A DNA stretch of 64,000 nt, from NCBI RefSeq assembly GCF_000017265.1, contig NC_011144.1, positions 2,334,001 to 2,398,000 of the forward strand. The letters run 5' to 3'. The stretch's first letter is position 1; each line of letters starts with the position of its first letter. Shown in pieces: positions 1 to 8,844 of the stretch. A model generated the notes under the pieces. It was given only the letters and a program-made list of their open reading frames with translations, ran no database searches and had not been told where the DNA came from. The translations under genes were made by a program, and so were the position numbers. The DNA comes from Phenylobacterium zucineum HLK1 (GTDB taxonomy: Bacteria; Pseudomonadota; Alphaproteobacteria; Caulobacterales; Caulobacteraceae).

Positions 1-690
1 GGGGACCTGCACGTCGGCGAAGGCGCCCGCCAGCCGTACCGCGAGCTGTTCGCGCGGATCAGCCAGGAGGCCGACGTGCTGGCGCTGTGCGGCGACCTGA
101 CCAACTTCGGCAAGACGCCCGAGGCCGAGATCCTGGCCGAGGACCTGCAGGCCTGCACGATCCCGGTCGTCGGCGTGCTGGGCAACCACGACCACGAGTG
201 CGGCCAGCCCCAGGAGGTCTCGCGCATCCTGCACCAGGCGGGCCTGAAGCTGCTCGACGGCGAGGCCTACGAGATCGACGGCGTCGGCTTCGCCGGCTGC
301 AAGGGCTTCATCGGCGGCTACGGCCGGCACATGCTCTCGGCCTTCGGCGAGCCCGAGATCAAGGCCTTCGTCCAGGCCGCCGTGGACGAGAACCTGAAGC
401 TCGAGAGCAGCCTGCGCATGCTGCGCAACGACCGCATCGTGGTCGTCACCCACTACGCCCCCGTTTTGGAGACCGTGGCCGGCGAGCCGCCCGAGATCTT
501 CGCCTTCCTGGGTTCGGCCCGCATGGGCGAGACGATCGACCGCTTCGACGGGGTCAAGGTCGCCGTGCACGGCCACGCCCACCGCGGCGCCTATGAAGGC
601 CGGACGGCGCGCGGGGTGCCGGTCTACAATGTCGCCAAGCCGGTGCTGAACCGGGACGTCGGCGTCGAGTTCGCCGTCTTCGACGTCTAG
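1..690 (+). CDS. Metallophosphoesterase, 5' end outside window
   Basis: Calcineurin-like phosphoesterase whose reading frame is open at base 1, so the true start lies upstream. The visible 229 residues carry the metal-binding signatures in order: DLH (residues 2-4), GDLTN (31-35), GNHD (61-64), a TH motif near 150 and HGHAH near 191-195. These match the DxH, GDxxN, GNHD/E, H and GHxH blocks of the dinuclear-metal hydrolase fold, so the domain is nearly complete. The substrate cannot be read from the sequence. Its stop overlaps by 4 bp the end of the convergent DUF1003 gene. Confidence 0.85.
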   Translation, partial: GDLHVGEGARQPYRELFARISQEADVLALCGDLTNFGKTPEAEILAEDLQACTIPVVGVLGNHDHECGQPQEVSRILHQAGLKLLDGEAYEIDGVGFAGCKGFIGGYGRHMLSAFGEPEIKAFVQAAVDENLKLESSLRMLRNDRIVVVTHYAPVLETVAGEPPEIFAFLGSARMGETIDRFDGVKVAVHGHAHRGAYEGRTARGVPVYNVAKPVLNRDVGVEFAVFDV

Positions 691-1238
691 GGCGGCTCGC
701 GCTCGTCCTGGGCCAGCTCCTCGAGCACGGCCTCGGGCGCGACCTCGCGGCTGATCTCGTCGATCTTGGGACGCTCGACCTCGACCCCGGCCTTCTCCGC
801 CAGGGCCGTCGTCATCTTCACGAGCTGGGTGATCTCGTACTCGGCGAGCAGGTTGATCTGCAGGTCCAGGGCCGCGCGCTTCTCGCCGATCGCGGCGTTG
901 CGGTTCTGGCTGATGAGCACGAAGGTCGAAAGGAAGATCGCCTCCACCGAGGCCACGGTGGCCAGGATCACAAAGGTCGGATCGAAGCGCTCGACCCCCG
1001 GCACGAACCCGAGGTTCACGGCCACCCACGCCGAGACCAGGGCCACGTGCAGGCAGACGAAGGTGAGCGAGCCGGTGAAGGCGGTGATCCGTTCGGCGAT
1101 GCGCTCGCCGATCCCCGCCTGCGCCTCCTCGCGCGCCCGCTGGGCCCGCATCGCCTCGATGTTCCGCCGCAGGACGAGGCCCATGTCCTCCGCGGCGGGC
1201 GGCGGGTAGGTCAGCTTCTCGTTCGCGGGCCGGGACAT
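687..1238 (-). CDS. DUF1003 family inner-membrane protein
   Basis: A 183-residue protein with two hydrophobic helices (about residues 57-78 and 88-111). They are followed by a family-typical SQNRNAAIGEKRA stretch and a charged amphipathic C-terminal tail, as in DUF1003 proteins. Members are small bitopic or hairpin inner-membrane proteins without an established biochemical role. The segment before the first helix is Arg/Glu rich and probably cytoplasmic. It converges on the phosphoesterase with a 4-bp overlap and lies just downstream of the glycan-cluster minus arm in the same orientation. Confidence 0.75.
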   Translation of the reverse strand: MSRPANEKLTYPPPAAEDMGLVLRRNIEAMRAQRAREEAQAGIGERIAERITAFTGSLTFVCLHVALVSAWVAVNLGFVPGVERFDPTFVILATVASVEAIFLSTFVLISQNRNAAIGEKRAALDLQINLLAEYEITQLVKMTTALAEKAGVEVERPKIDEISREVAPEAVLEELAQDEREPP

Positions 1239-1275
1239 GGCCGAGGAATTCCCGTGAGCGGGCGCCGTTCCGCCC

Positions 1276-2286
1276 TCAGGCCGAGAGCCGCACGACGTCC
1301 GCCCGCTTGCCTTTCCGGTCGCGGCCCTCGCGGGCCTCGAACCAGGCGATGGTGGCGCGAAGCCCCTGCTCCAGCGGCGTCTTCGGAGTCCAGCCCAGCA
1401 GCCGCTCGGCCTTGGAGATGTCGGGCCGCCGGCGCCTGGGATCGTCCACCGGCAGCGGCCGGTGGACCACCTCGGACGTCGAGCCGGTCATGGCGAGCAC
1501 CAGGTCCACCAGCTCCAGGATCGTCCGCTCGGCGGGATTGCCGATGTTCACCGGCCCCGGCTGGGCGCCGTCGTATTCCATCAGCCGGACGAGGCCGTCG
1601 ATCTGGTCGTCCACGTAGCAGAAGGAGCGGGTCTGCGAGCCGTCGCCGAAGACGGTGATGTCCTCGCCCGCCAGGGCCTGGCTGACCACGTTCGACACCA
1701 CCCGCCCGTCGCTGGCGTCGAGACGGGGGCCGTAGGTGTTGAAGATCCGCACGACCCGTACCTCGGCCTTGCCCAGCCGGTCGTAGTCGAAGCAGAGCGT
1801 CTCGGCGGCCCGCTTGCCCTCGTCGTAGCAGGCCCGGGGGCCGGTGCAGTTGACGTTGCCCCAATAGCTCTCGGGCTGGGGATGGCTCGCCGGATCGCCG
1901 TAGATCTCGCTGGTGGAGGCCTGCAGGAACCGCGCGCCGGAGGCCTCGGCCAGCTTCAGCAGCTGCCGGGTCCCGATGACGCTGGTCATCAGGGTGTGTT
2001 CGGGGTCGGCCTGGTACAGCGGCGGCGAGGCGGCGCAGGCCAGGTTGTAGACGCGGTCGAAGCGCATCTTGGCCAGGCGCGACGGCAGGGCGTCGACGAT
2101 GTCGGCCTCGACCACCTGGAAGCCGTCGCGCCCCTCCAGCCGCTGCAGGTTCTCTCGCCGGCCGGTCTGGAAGTTGTCGAGGCAGACGACATGGGCGCCC
2201 TCGGCCGCCAGGCGCTCGCACAGGTGGGAGCCCAGGAAGCCCGCGCCGCCGGCGACGAGGATGTTCTTGCCGTGTCCGTTCTTCAT
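1276..2286 (-). CDS. NAD-dependent epimerase/dehydratase, UDP-glucuronate decarboxylase-like
   Basis: Extended SDR enzyme of 336 residues. It has an N-terminal Rossmann GGAGFLGSH motif, the substrate-region STSEIYGDP and an active-site YDEGK (YxxxK). The run HPQPESYWGNVN followed by GPR-CYDEGKR is characteristic of the UDP-xylose synthase (UXS) branch, which oxidises and decarboxylates UDP-glucuronate to UDP-xylose. It is the last gene of the minus-strand glycan arm, 11 bp downstream of the third CgeB-like transferase, so it probably supplies a donor sugar to the neighbouring transferases. Exact product (UDP-xylose, UDP-4-ketopentose or another) is inference. Confidence 0.8.
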   Translation of the reverse strand: MKNGHGKNILVAGGAGFLGSHLCERLAAEGAHVVCLDNFQTGRRENLQRLEGRDGFQVVEADIVDALPSRLAKMRFDRVYNLACAASPPLYQADPEHTLMTSVIGTRQLLKLAEASGARFLQASTSEIYGDPASHPQPESYWGNVNCTGPRACYDEGKRAAETLCFDYDRLGKAEVRVVRIFNTYGPRLDASDGRVVSNVVSQALAGEDITVFGDGSQTRSFCYVDDQIDGLVRLMEYDGAQPGPVNIGNPAERTILELVDLVLAMTGSTSEVVHRPLPVDDPRRRRPDISKAERLLGWTPKTPLEQGLRATIAWFEAREGRDRKGKRADVVRLSA

Positions 2287-2297
2287 GGAAAAACCCT

Positions 2298-3395
2298 TCA
2301 GCGCCCGTCGCCTGCCAGCAGAAGTTCAGGAGAGTTGCGAGCCCCGGCCGCCGACAGATGCGCCTCCAGCTCGGCCGCCCGGTGGACGGCGGTGTGCCCG
2401 CAAAGGATCCGCCGGCGCGCGCCCTCGGCCATCGCGTCGCGCGCGGCGTCCGGCATGGCGAGCGCCGCCAGCACCTCGTCCGGCGCCTCCGCCAGGACGA
2501 TCTCGCGCCCGGGCTCGAACAGCGTCTCCAGTCCCTCCCAGACGTCGGAGATCAGCGGGGCGGCGCAGGCGCCGGCCTCGAACAGCCGCACGCTGGGGCT
2601 CCAGCCCGCCGCGATCATGTCGGCTCGGGTGACGTTCAGCGCGAACCGGCTGGCCGAGTAGAACGCCGGGTGCTCGGCGGGCGGCACGTGCTCCAGACGC
2701 TCGACGTTGGCCGGCCAGTCGATGTCGGCGGGATACTGGGGTCCGGCGACGCAGAACCGCAGGTGCGGCGCGCGCCGGGCGGGCTCCAGCAGCAGGCGCT
2801 CGAGCGTCGGCTGGCGGTCCGGGCTGTAGGTGCCGAGGTAGCTGAGATCCCAGCGGTGGGGCGTCGGCGTGGGCCGGTAGGCCTCCTCGTCCACCGAGCA
2901 GTAGAGCGCCCGCGCCGCCGGGGAGCCGTAGCGCCGCTCCAGTTCGCGCAGGGTCGGACCGCCCGTGAAGGAGAGATAGACGCCATAGCCGGGAATGACC
3001 TCCGGCGAGAGATACTCGTGGTCGCCCGCCGCCAGTTTGGCCAGGGTGACCGGGGTGTCGATGTCGTAGAAGGCGGTCACGCCCCGTGCGGTCGCCTGCA
3101 CCCAGCGGCCGACCTCGACGCCCTCGGGGACGTACGAGCCGACGATCACGGCGTCGGCGCGCTCGACCGCGCCCGCCCAATGTCGCCTCAGCTCTTCGAG
3201 ATCGCGATAGAGGGCGAGCTGGCAGAAGCCGGGCTCGGGCAGGTCGCGGTGGCTCGCGTACCAGGGGGCGTCGCGCTCCAGGAACACCACCTGATGGCCG
3301 CGCGCCGCGAAGGCCCGCAGCAGCGCCCGGTAGGTGGTGGCGTGGCCGTTGCCCCAGGAGGACGACAGCGTCAGGCCAAGGACGACCAGCTTCAC
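2298..3395 (-). CDS. CgeB-like glycosyltransferase (third of three tandem paralogs)
   Basis: A 365-residue GT-B-type transferase starting at a GTG that overlaps the upstream paralog's stop by 4 bp (GTGA), which is why this start is chosen over the much longer open frame. The N-terminus (VKLVVLGLTLSSSWGNGHA) is a Rossmann strand/loop. The C-terminal third has the family block RLFEAGACAAPLISD-WEG-ETLF-PG followed by an HTAVHRAAEL tail, as in Glyco_trans_1_2/CgeB proteins. Cytoplasmic enzyme using a nucleotide sugar; acceptor unknown. It shares its whole architecture with the next two upstream genes, indicating local duplication. Confidence 0.8.
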   Translation of the reverse strand: MKLVVLGLTLSSSWGNGHATTYRALLRAFAARGHQVVFLERDAPWYASHRDLPEPGFCQLALYRDLEELRRHWAGAVERADAVIVGSYVPEGVEVGRWVQATARGVTAFYDIDTPVTLAKLAAGDHEYLSPEVIPGYGVYLSFTGGPTLRELERRYGSPAARALYCSVDEEAYRPTPTPHRWDLSYLGTYSPDRQPTLERLLLEPARRAPHLRFCVAGPQYPADIDWPANVERLEHVPPAEHPAFYSASRFALNVTRADMIAAGWSPSVRLFEAGACAAPLISDVWEGLETLFEPGREIVLAEAPDEVLAALAMPDAARDAMAEGARRRILCGHTAVHRAAELEAHLSAAGARNSPELLLAGDGR

Positions 3396-4486
3396 GCGAG
3401 GCTCCTTTCCCGCCTGGCGGCGGCTTCCTGCCTGAGGAGGGCGTCCACCTCGGCGGCCCGGCGGGCGTAGGTGTGCTCGGAGGCGATCCGCTGGCGCGCC
3501 GCCTCGCCGATGGCGCGGGCGCGCTCGGGCGTGAGGGCCTGCAGGTGCTCGGCCACGTCCTGGCCGTCCCGGGCCACCAGCACCTCCTCGCCCGGGGTGA
3601 GGAACAGCTCGATCCCCTCCCAGGCGTCGGTGATCAGGCAGGCGCCCGCGCCCGCCGCCTCGAACACGCGCGTCGCGGGCGAGAAGCCCACGTCGGCCAT
3701 GGAGTCCCGGGCGACGTTCAGCACCGCCCGACCCGAGCAGTTGAAGGCGTTGTGGTCGTTGGTCCCCACGTGGCCCAGGCGCCGGACGTTGGCCGGCATC
3801 GGCTTGTCGTCCCAGCCGTTGCCGCCCAGCACGAAGCGGCGGTCGGCGAGCCGTTCGGCGGGCTTGAGGAAGAACTCCTCGACGCGCGCTTCGCGGTCGG
3901 GCAGCCGGTTGGCCAGGAAGTTGAGGTCGCCCGCGAACCGCTCCTGCGAAGGCGCCGGGTGGTGGGTGGCAGGATCCAGGGCGTTGTAGATCGGCCGGCA
4001 CAGCCGGGCGCCGAAGCCTTCGTACGCCCGCACGACCGGCGGCCCGCCGCCGTAGGTCAGGACCATGTCGAGCTGCGGCAGCACCCGGTGCAACACCGCC
4101 TCGGGGCTGGCCCGCAGCTCCGCCAGGGTGGCCGGCGCGTCGACGTCCCAGAAGATTTTCACCGCGTGCGGCCGGGCGAGCGCCATGACGCCCTCCAGCA
4201 GCTCGTCGTCGAAGACCCCCACGCCGCTGGCCTTGACCACCACGTCGGCCTCGGCGGCCGCGCCCATCACCGTCTGCAGGGCCGTCTCGGTCGCCGGATA
4301 GACGACCACCTTCGCCCAGTCCGGCGGATCGATGTCGCGGTGCTTCTGCCGGTCGAAGGCGTCGGGCTCGTAGAAGGTCACGTCGTAGCCGCGCCGGGCC
4401 AGCTCGCTCAGCATGCCCCGGTAGTAGGTGGCCGCGCCGTTCCAGTAGGCGGACAGCAGGCTCGATCCATAGAAGGCGATCTTCAT
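3392..4486 (-). CDS. CgeB-like glycosyltransferase (second of three tandem paralogs)
   Basis: A 364-residue paralog of its two neighbours. It begins MKIAFYGSSLLSAYWNGAA, with the same Ser-rich-then-WNGxA N-terminal loop, and carries the C-terminal block RVFEAAGAGACLITDAWEGIE followed by FLTPGEEVLVA and a HTYARRAAEVD tail. ATGA overlaps couple it translationally at both ends. The three paralogs diverge mostly in the middle, as expected if each recognises a different acceptor in a sequential sugar assembly. Donor and acceptor are unknown. Confidence 0.8.
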   Translation of the reverse strand: MKIAFYGSSLLSAYWNGAATYYRGMLSELARRGYDVTFYEPDAFDRQKHRDIDPPDWAKVVVYPATETALQTVMGAAAEADVVVKASGVGVFDDELLEGVMALARPHAVKIFWDVDAPATLAELRASPEAVLHRVLPQLDMVLTYGGGPPVVRAYEGFGARLCRPIYNALDPATHHPAPSQERFAGDLNFLANRLPDREARVEEFFLKPAERLADRRFVLGGNGWDDKPMPANVRRLGHVGTNDHNAFNCSGRAVLNVARDSMADVGFSPATRVFEAAGAGACLITDAWEGIELFLTPGEEVLVARDGQDVAEHLQALTPERARAIGEAARQRIASEHTYARRAAEVDALLRQEAAARRERSLA

Positions 4487-5592
4487 CCGGCGACCTCGAG
4501 TTCGGGGGCGGAGAGCCGGCGGGCCACCGCCAGCAGTTCGTCGGCGCGGTGCGCGCAGGTGTGGCGGGAAAGGATGGTCTCCAGCCCCGAGCGGACGAGT
4601 TCCGCGCGCAGACCGGGATCTTCGCTCAGGGCGCGAAGATGCGACGTCATCTCGTTGGAATCCCTGGCGATCAGATAGTCACGCCCCGGGCGGAAGAGCG
4701 CCTCGGAGTCGCTCCAGGGGGCCGAGACCAGCGGGACGCCGCACGCCAGCGCCTCGAACACCCGGATCGTCGGGATGCCGGGCAGGACCTGGGTGTAGAA
4801 CCGCCGCGGCACGTGGACCGTGGCCAGGTGGCGGGCGAAGACCTGCGGCGCGCGGGCGTTCGGCAGCCAGCCGCGGTAGCGGGCGCCGTGCCGGGCCAGC
4901 ATCGCCAGCGCCGCCTTGGGATAGCGCACCCCGTAGACGTCGAGCGGCAGGCCCGCGGCCCGGGCCGGCGCGAACAGGAACGCCTCCAGCTCGGCCGTGC
5001 GCTCGCCGTCGCCCCAGTTGCCGATCCAGACGAGGCCCTCGCGCGGGCCCTCCTCGGCCGGCGGACGGAACAGGCGCACGTCGGCGGCCTCGTGCCAGGT
5101 GAAGACCCGGTCCTTCCAGCCCCAGCGCCGGTAGACCTCGGACAGCGTCTCGCCGAAGGCCAGCACGCCGTCATAGCCGGACAGGTCGAAGGCGCGGATC
5201 GCCTCGGGATCGCTCACCGCGCGGTGGTGGGTGTCGTGGAACAGCAGGGTGAAGCGCCCGCCCGCGGCCCGGCGGCGGCCGACGGCGGCGACCAGCTTCG
5301 GATCGTTCCACTCATGGACGATGACGAGGTCGGCGCCGTCCAGCGCGCGGTCGAGGTCGAGATCCGGCCCGAAGGTCTCGGACGCCAGCTCGGGATAGGC
5401 CTCGCGGTAGGCCGCGAGCCCGGCCTCGCCGTGATCGTCCAGCAGGTTCTGCAGGCTCCAGGCGCCCTCAGGCTCCAGGACGCGAACGTCGTGGCCGCGG
5501 GCGATCAGCTCGCGCAGCACGCCGCGCAGGAAGTGGGCGTTGCCGTGGTTCCAGCACGAGGCCAGGGAATGGGTGAAGTAGACGACCCTCAC
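4483..5592 (-). CDS. CgeB-like glycosyltransferase (first of three tandem paralogs)
   Basis: A 369-residue transferase beginning MRVVYFTHSLASCWNHGNA. The C-terminal Glyco_trans_1_2-like segment contains RVFEALACGVPLVSAPWSDSE followed by LFRPGRDYLIARD and ends with RHTCAHRADELL, closely parallel to the other two copies. Its ATG overlaps the upstream GT4 stop by 4 bp (bases 5589-5592). The HDTHHR segment in the middle resembles acceptor-loop sequences in CgeB-like enzymes. Role is inferred from the cluster: one of several sequential glycosyl transfers in the cytoplasm. Confidence 0.8.
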   Translation of the reverse strand: MRVVYFTHSLASCWNHGNAHFLRGVLRELIARGHDVRVLEPEGAWSLQNLLDDHGEAGLAAYREAYPELASETFGPDLDLDRALDGADLVIVHEWNDPKLVAAVGRRRAAGGRFTLLFHDTHHRAVSDPEAIRAFDLSGYDGVLAFGETLSEVYRRWGWKDRVFTWHEAADVRLFRPPAEEGPREGLVWIGNWGDGERTAELEAFLFAPARAAGLPLDVYGVRYPKAALAMLARHGARYRGWLPNARAPQVFARHLATVHVPRRFYTQVLPGIPTIRVFEALACGVPLVSAPWSDSEALFRPGRDYLIARDSNEMTSHLRALSEDPGLRAELVRSGLETILSRHTCAHRADELLAVARRLSAPELEVAG

Positions 5593-6689
5593 GCCGCCGC
5601 CTCCTGGCCGGCCCGGGCGAAGAGCTGCGGGCGAAGGCGGCGGTAGACATCCAACATGCCGGCGCTCATCGCCTGGACGGAATAGGTCCCCGCCCGGACC
5701 CGCGCCTGCTCGGCCAGCGCCGCGCGCGCGGGCTCGTCCGCCAGCAGGCGTTCGATGGCGCGAACGAAGGCGGCGGGATCGTAGGGATCGACGAAGACCG
5801 CCGCGCCCTCCCAGAGCTCGCGAAAGGTGGGGATGTCGGACAGCACGAGGGCGCAGCCGGCCTGGGCCGCCTCCAGCACGCCCAGGCCGAAGGGCTCATA
5901 GAGGGCCGAGGACGCGAAGATGGGCGCGCGCCCGAGCCACTCCGCCACCCTGCCCGCCGGCAGCCGCCCCAGCGCCTGGGCATGCTCCAGGCGGGTGCGC
6001 GCGCCGTTCGGCCCCTCGACGGGGCCCGCCGCGTAGAGCGGGACCGGAAGCCGAGCGGCGGCGGCGTCGAGGACGGCGAGGTTCTTGCCCTCGTCCCACA
6101 GGCGGCCGGAGGTGAATACCATCGCCTCGCGCTCGGCGGCCGCGACGTCCGCCGGGGTCCGCCCGTTCCACACCACCTGCGGCGCGGGCAGTTCGTAGGT
6201 GAGCGCCGTCGCCTCGGCGAAGGCGCGCGTCGGGGCGACCAGCACGTCGCAGGCGTGAAGGCCCTGCCACAGCGCCTGGGTCCGCCAGCGGAAGTCGTCG
6301 GGCATCGGGCCGTCCTTCACCGCCGCCCACCAGGTGGCGAGGCAGGAATGGCAGGCGCCCACCACCGGCGCCGGGAAGCCGCCGATCGCCGCCAGCGCCG
6401 GACTGTTCAGGTGGATCAGGCTTGCGCCGACCCCGCGGGCAAGGCCGCGAATGGCCGCGCCGACCTCCAGGATCTCGGCTGGCTCGGTGGCGGTCCAGTC
6501 CAGCGGCAGGCCGGTGTCGACCAGCTCCAGGCCGGCGACCTGCTGGGCGGCGCGCACCTGGTCGGCGCGCGGCGGCGGGCCCAGGTTCACCAGCGTGGTG
6601 CGCACGCCGGCGCCGGCGAGGCCGGCCGCAAGATCCAGGGCGTAGGTCCAGACGCCGCCGACGGCGTCGGCCGTCATCAGCACCCGCAT
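5589..6689 (-). CDS. GT4 family glycosyltransferase
   Basis: A 366-residue GT-B retaining transferase. The chosen ATG shares one base with the upstream stop (TGATG). The N-terminus MRVLMTADAVGGVWTYALDL is the glycine-rich acceptor-side loop of GT4 enzymes, and SSALYEPFGLGVLEAAQAG contains the EX7E-type donor-binding motif. A mid-protein GRLWDEGKNL stretch matches the linker strand of the C-terminal domain. Nucleotide-sugar-dependent and cytoplasmic; acceptor unknown. It sits between the epimerases and the CgeB-like trio in one coupled operon. Confidence 0.85.
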   Translation of the reverse strand: MRVLMTADAVGGVWTYALDLAAGLAGAGVRTTLVNLGPPPRADQVRAAQQVAGLELVDTGLPLDWTATEPAEILEVGAAIRGLARGVGASLIHLNSPALAAIGGFPAPVVGACHSCLATWWAAVKDGPMPDDFRWRTQALWQGLHACDVLVAPTRAFAEATALTYELPAPQVVWNGRTPADVAAAEREAMVFTSGRLWDEGKNLAVLDAAAARLPVPLYAAGPVEGPNGARTRLEHAQALGRLPAGRVAEWLGRAPIFASSALYEPFGLGVLEAAQAGCALVLSDIPTFRELWEGAAVFVDPYDPAAFVRAIERLLADEPARAALAEQARVRAGTYSVQAMSAGMLDVYRRLRPQLFARAGQEAAA

Positions 6690-7735
6690 CAGGCGGCCTC
6701 GACGGGGCGGCGCGCCGTCCCGGCCGGTCCGCGCTCGGCCGCCAGCCACCGGGCGAGGTCGGCGACGCCTGCGCGCCAGTCGCGCGGATCGGCGAGCTGC
6801 AGCGCCTGCTTGGCCGCGGACGGATCCGAGACGTAGTAGCGCTGGTCGCCGGCGCGCCAGTCCGAGAACCCGACCTCGACCTTCCGGCCGATCACCTCCT
6901 CGATGTAGCCCAGCAGCTGCAGCAGGCTCACCGCATTGCCGGGGCCGCCGCCCAGGTTGAAGGCGCGACCGGCGACCTCCTCGATGCGCCGCCAGGCGGC
7001 CATGTAGGCGTCCACCGTATCGCCGACATGCATGATGTCGCGCACCTGCCGGCCGTCGCCGTAGACGACGATGGGCTGTCCCTCCAGGGCGCGGATCAGG
7101 AAGTGGGCGACCCAGCCCTGGTCCTCGGTGCCCATCTGGCGCGGGCCGTAGATGCAGCTCATCCGCAGGACGCAGGTGGGCAGGTCGAAGCTGCGGGCGT
7201 AGTCCAGCACGTACTGGTCGGCCGCCCCCTTGGAGCAGCCGTAGGGCGTGTGGAAGTCCAGCGGCCGGGCCTCGGAGACGCCCCGCGCGCGCAGGTCCGC
7301 ATCCTTGGGACGATAGGCCTCGCCCGCGAGCTCCAGCGGAACGTCCGCCAGGTCGCCGTAGACCTTGTTCGTGCTGGCGAAGATCACCGGCGTGCGGCGC
7401 CTGCGCGCCGCCTCCAGCACGTTCAGCGCGCCGCGGACGTTGATCTCGAAGTCGTCCATGGGCTGCACGAGGCTGGTGGTCACCGCCACCTGGGCCGCCA
7501 GGTGGAAGATCACCTGGACGTCCCGGGCCGCCTCGGCGACGGCGCGGGCGTCCCGCACGTCGGCCTGGACGCTGGTGATCTTGCGGCCGTGCCGGGCCTT
7601 CAGCCAGGCGAGGTTCCGCTCGACCCCGGGCCGCGCCAGCGCATCGAAGACCACGACCTCGCAGCCCTCGGACGCCAGCCGGTCGGCCAGGTTGGCGCCG
7701 ATGAAGCCCGCCCCGCCTGTGACGAGCGCCCTCAT
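6689..7735 (-). CDS. NAD-dependent epimerase/dehydratase, CDP-paratose/tyvelose epimerase-like
   Basis: A 348-residue extended SDR beginning MRALVTGGAGFIGANLADRL, with YGCSK as the catalytic YxxxK. The signature regions FASTNKVYGD, MSCIYGPRQMGTEDQGWVAHF and the C-terminal RAGDQRYYVSDPSAA are typical of the CDP-paratose 2-epimerase/RfbE branch that inverts C2 of a nucleotide sugar. The start overlaps the upstream stop by 4 bp. It probably makes one of the unusual donor sugars used by the downstream transferases. The actual nucleotide and sugar are not determinable here. Confidence 0.8.
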   Translation of the reverse strand: MRALVTGGAGFIGANLADRLASEGCEVVVFDALARPGVERNLAWLKARHGRKITSVQADVRDARAVAEAARDVQVIFHLAAQVAVTTSLVQPMDDFEINVRGALNVLEAARRRRTPVIFASTNKVYGDLADVPLELAGEAYRPKDADLRARGVSEARPLDFHTPYGCSKGAADQYVLDYARSFDLPTCVLRMSCIYGPRQMGTEDQGWVAHFLIRALEGQPIVVYGDGRQVRDIMHVGDTVDAYMAAWRRIEEVAGRAFNLGGGPGNAVSLLQLLGYIEEVIGRKVEVGFSDWRAGDQRYYVSDPSAAKQALQLADPRDWRAGVADLARWLAAERGPAGTARRPVEAA

Positions 7736-8844
7736 GCGACCAGCCCGCGCATTTCGAGTTCGCGCCGCGCCTCGACGACGCGGTCCTCGGCCTCCTGGCG
7801 GGCGACCCACTCGGCGAGCTCGGCGAGGCCTTCGGCGAAGTCCTCCCGGGCCTCGTAGCCCAGCACGTCGCGGGCCTTGGCCAGGTCGGGGATGCAGTGG
7901 CGGATGTCGCCCGCCCGCGCCTTCCCGGCGATCTCGGGCGTCAGGTCGGGGCGGCCCATGGCCTTGGCCTGCAGAAGCGCCACCTCCTCGACCGTGCGAT
8001 CGACGCCCGAGCCGATGTTGAACACCTCTCCGTCGGCCCGCGGGTTGTCCAGGGCGAGCAGGAAGGCCCGCGCCACGTCGCGGACATGGACGAAGTCGCG
8101 CCGCTGCTGGCCGTCCTCGAAGACCATCGGCGCCTGGCCGTTGGCGATCCGCGAGGCGAAGATGGCGAGCACGCCGGTGTAGGGGTTCGACAGCGCCTGG
8201 CCGGGCCCGTAGGCGTTCCAGAGCCGCAGGGCCGAGCCGCCCATGCCGTACTGCTGCGTGAGGGTGAGCGTCAGCCGCTCCTGCACGAACTTGCCGATGG
8301 CGTAGACCGACTTCAGCCCGCCGGCCTTGGTCTCGGGCGTGTGGACCGGGGTCATCGGCCTGCCCTGCTCGTCCAGCGGATCCCACGAGCCGTCCGGATT
8401 GCGCCCCCCGCGGATCACGTCGTCCCGCAACTCGCCGTCGGCGGTGCGATAGAGCCCCTCCCCGTAGATCGACATGGACGAGGCCACGACGACCCGCTCG
8501 ACCGGATTGTCGATGAGCTGCTGGAAGAGGACGGCCGTGCCGTAGTCGTTGACAGAGGTGTAGCGGTCGACCGCGTACATGCTCTGGCCCACGCCGACCT
8601 CGGCCGCCAGGTGGACAACCTGGTCCACGCCGGACAGCGCCTTCAGCACGGCGGCCTCGTCGCGGACGTCGCCGACGATCAGCTCGGCGTCCGCGGCCAG
8701 TTCGGCCGGACGGGCGCGGGTGGGGTGGACCTGCTCGATGAGGCTGTCGAGGATGCGGACGCGGTCGCCCCGCGCCAGCAGCGCCTGGGCCACGTGACGG
8801 CCGATGAACCCGGCGCCGCCGGTGATCAGGATGGTCTTGCTCAT
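7732..8844 (-). CDS. NAD-dependent epimerase/dehydratase, dTDP-rhamnose 4-epimerase-like
   Basis: First gene of the minus-strand glycan operon. It is a 370-residue SDR with TGGAGFIGRHV at the N-terminus, the substrate region VVASSMSIYGEG and catalytic YAIGK. The long insert after YGEG and the LWNAYGPGQALSNPYTGV-type stretch resemble dTDP-L-rhamnose 4-epimerase-like proteins of O-antigen clusters. A GGAG element lies about 10 nt before the ATG. Its promoter must lie in the 8845-9336 region that also serves the inositol-phosphate synthase arm in the other direction. Confidence 0.75.
   Translation of the reverse strand: MSKTILITGGAGFIGRHVAQALLARGDRVRILDSLIEQVHPTRARPAELAADAELIVGDVRDEAAVLKALSGVDQVVHLAAEVGVGQSMYAVDRYTSVNDYGTAVLFQQLIDNPVERVVVASSMSIYGEGLYRTADGELRDDVIRGGRNPDGSWDPLDEQGRPMTPVHTPETKAGGLKSVYAIGKFVQERLTLTLTQQYGMGGSALRLWNAYGPGQALSNPYTGVLAIFASRIANGQAPMVFEDGQQRRDFVHVRDVARAFLLALDNPRADGEVFNIGSGVDRTVEEVALLQAKAMGRPDLTPEIAGKARAGDIRHCIPDLAKARDVLGYEAREDFAEGLAELAEWVARQEAEDRVVEARRELEMRGLVA

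Noticed and set aside
2298-4001. A longer minus-strand open frame that would fuse 200 extra residues to the third CgeB-like transferase
   Set aside because: The extra part is Arg/Pro/Gly shadow sequence of the next gene; the GTG at 3395 with its 4-bp coupling is the natural start.
5589-6749. Upstream start of the GT4 gene at 6749
   Set aside because: It would overlap the preceding SDR gene by 60 bp with unnatural residues; the ATG at 6689 begins the fold exactly and is coupled.
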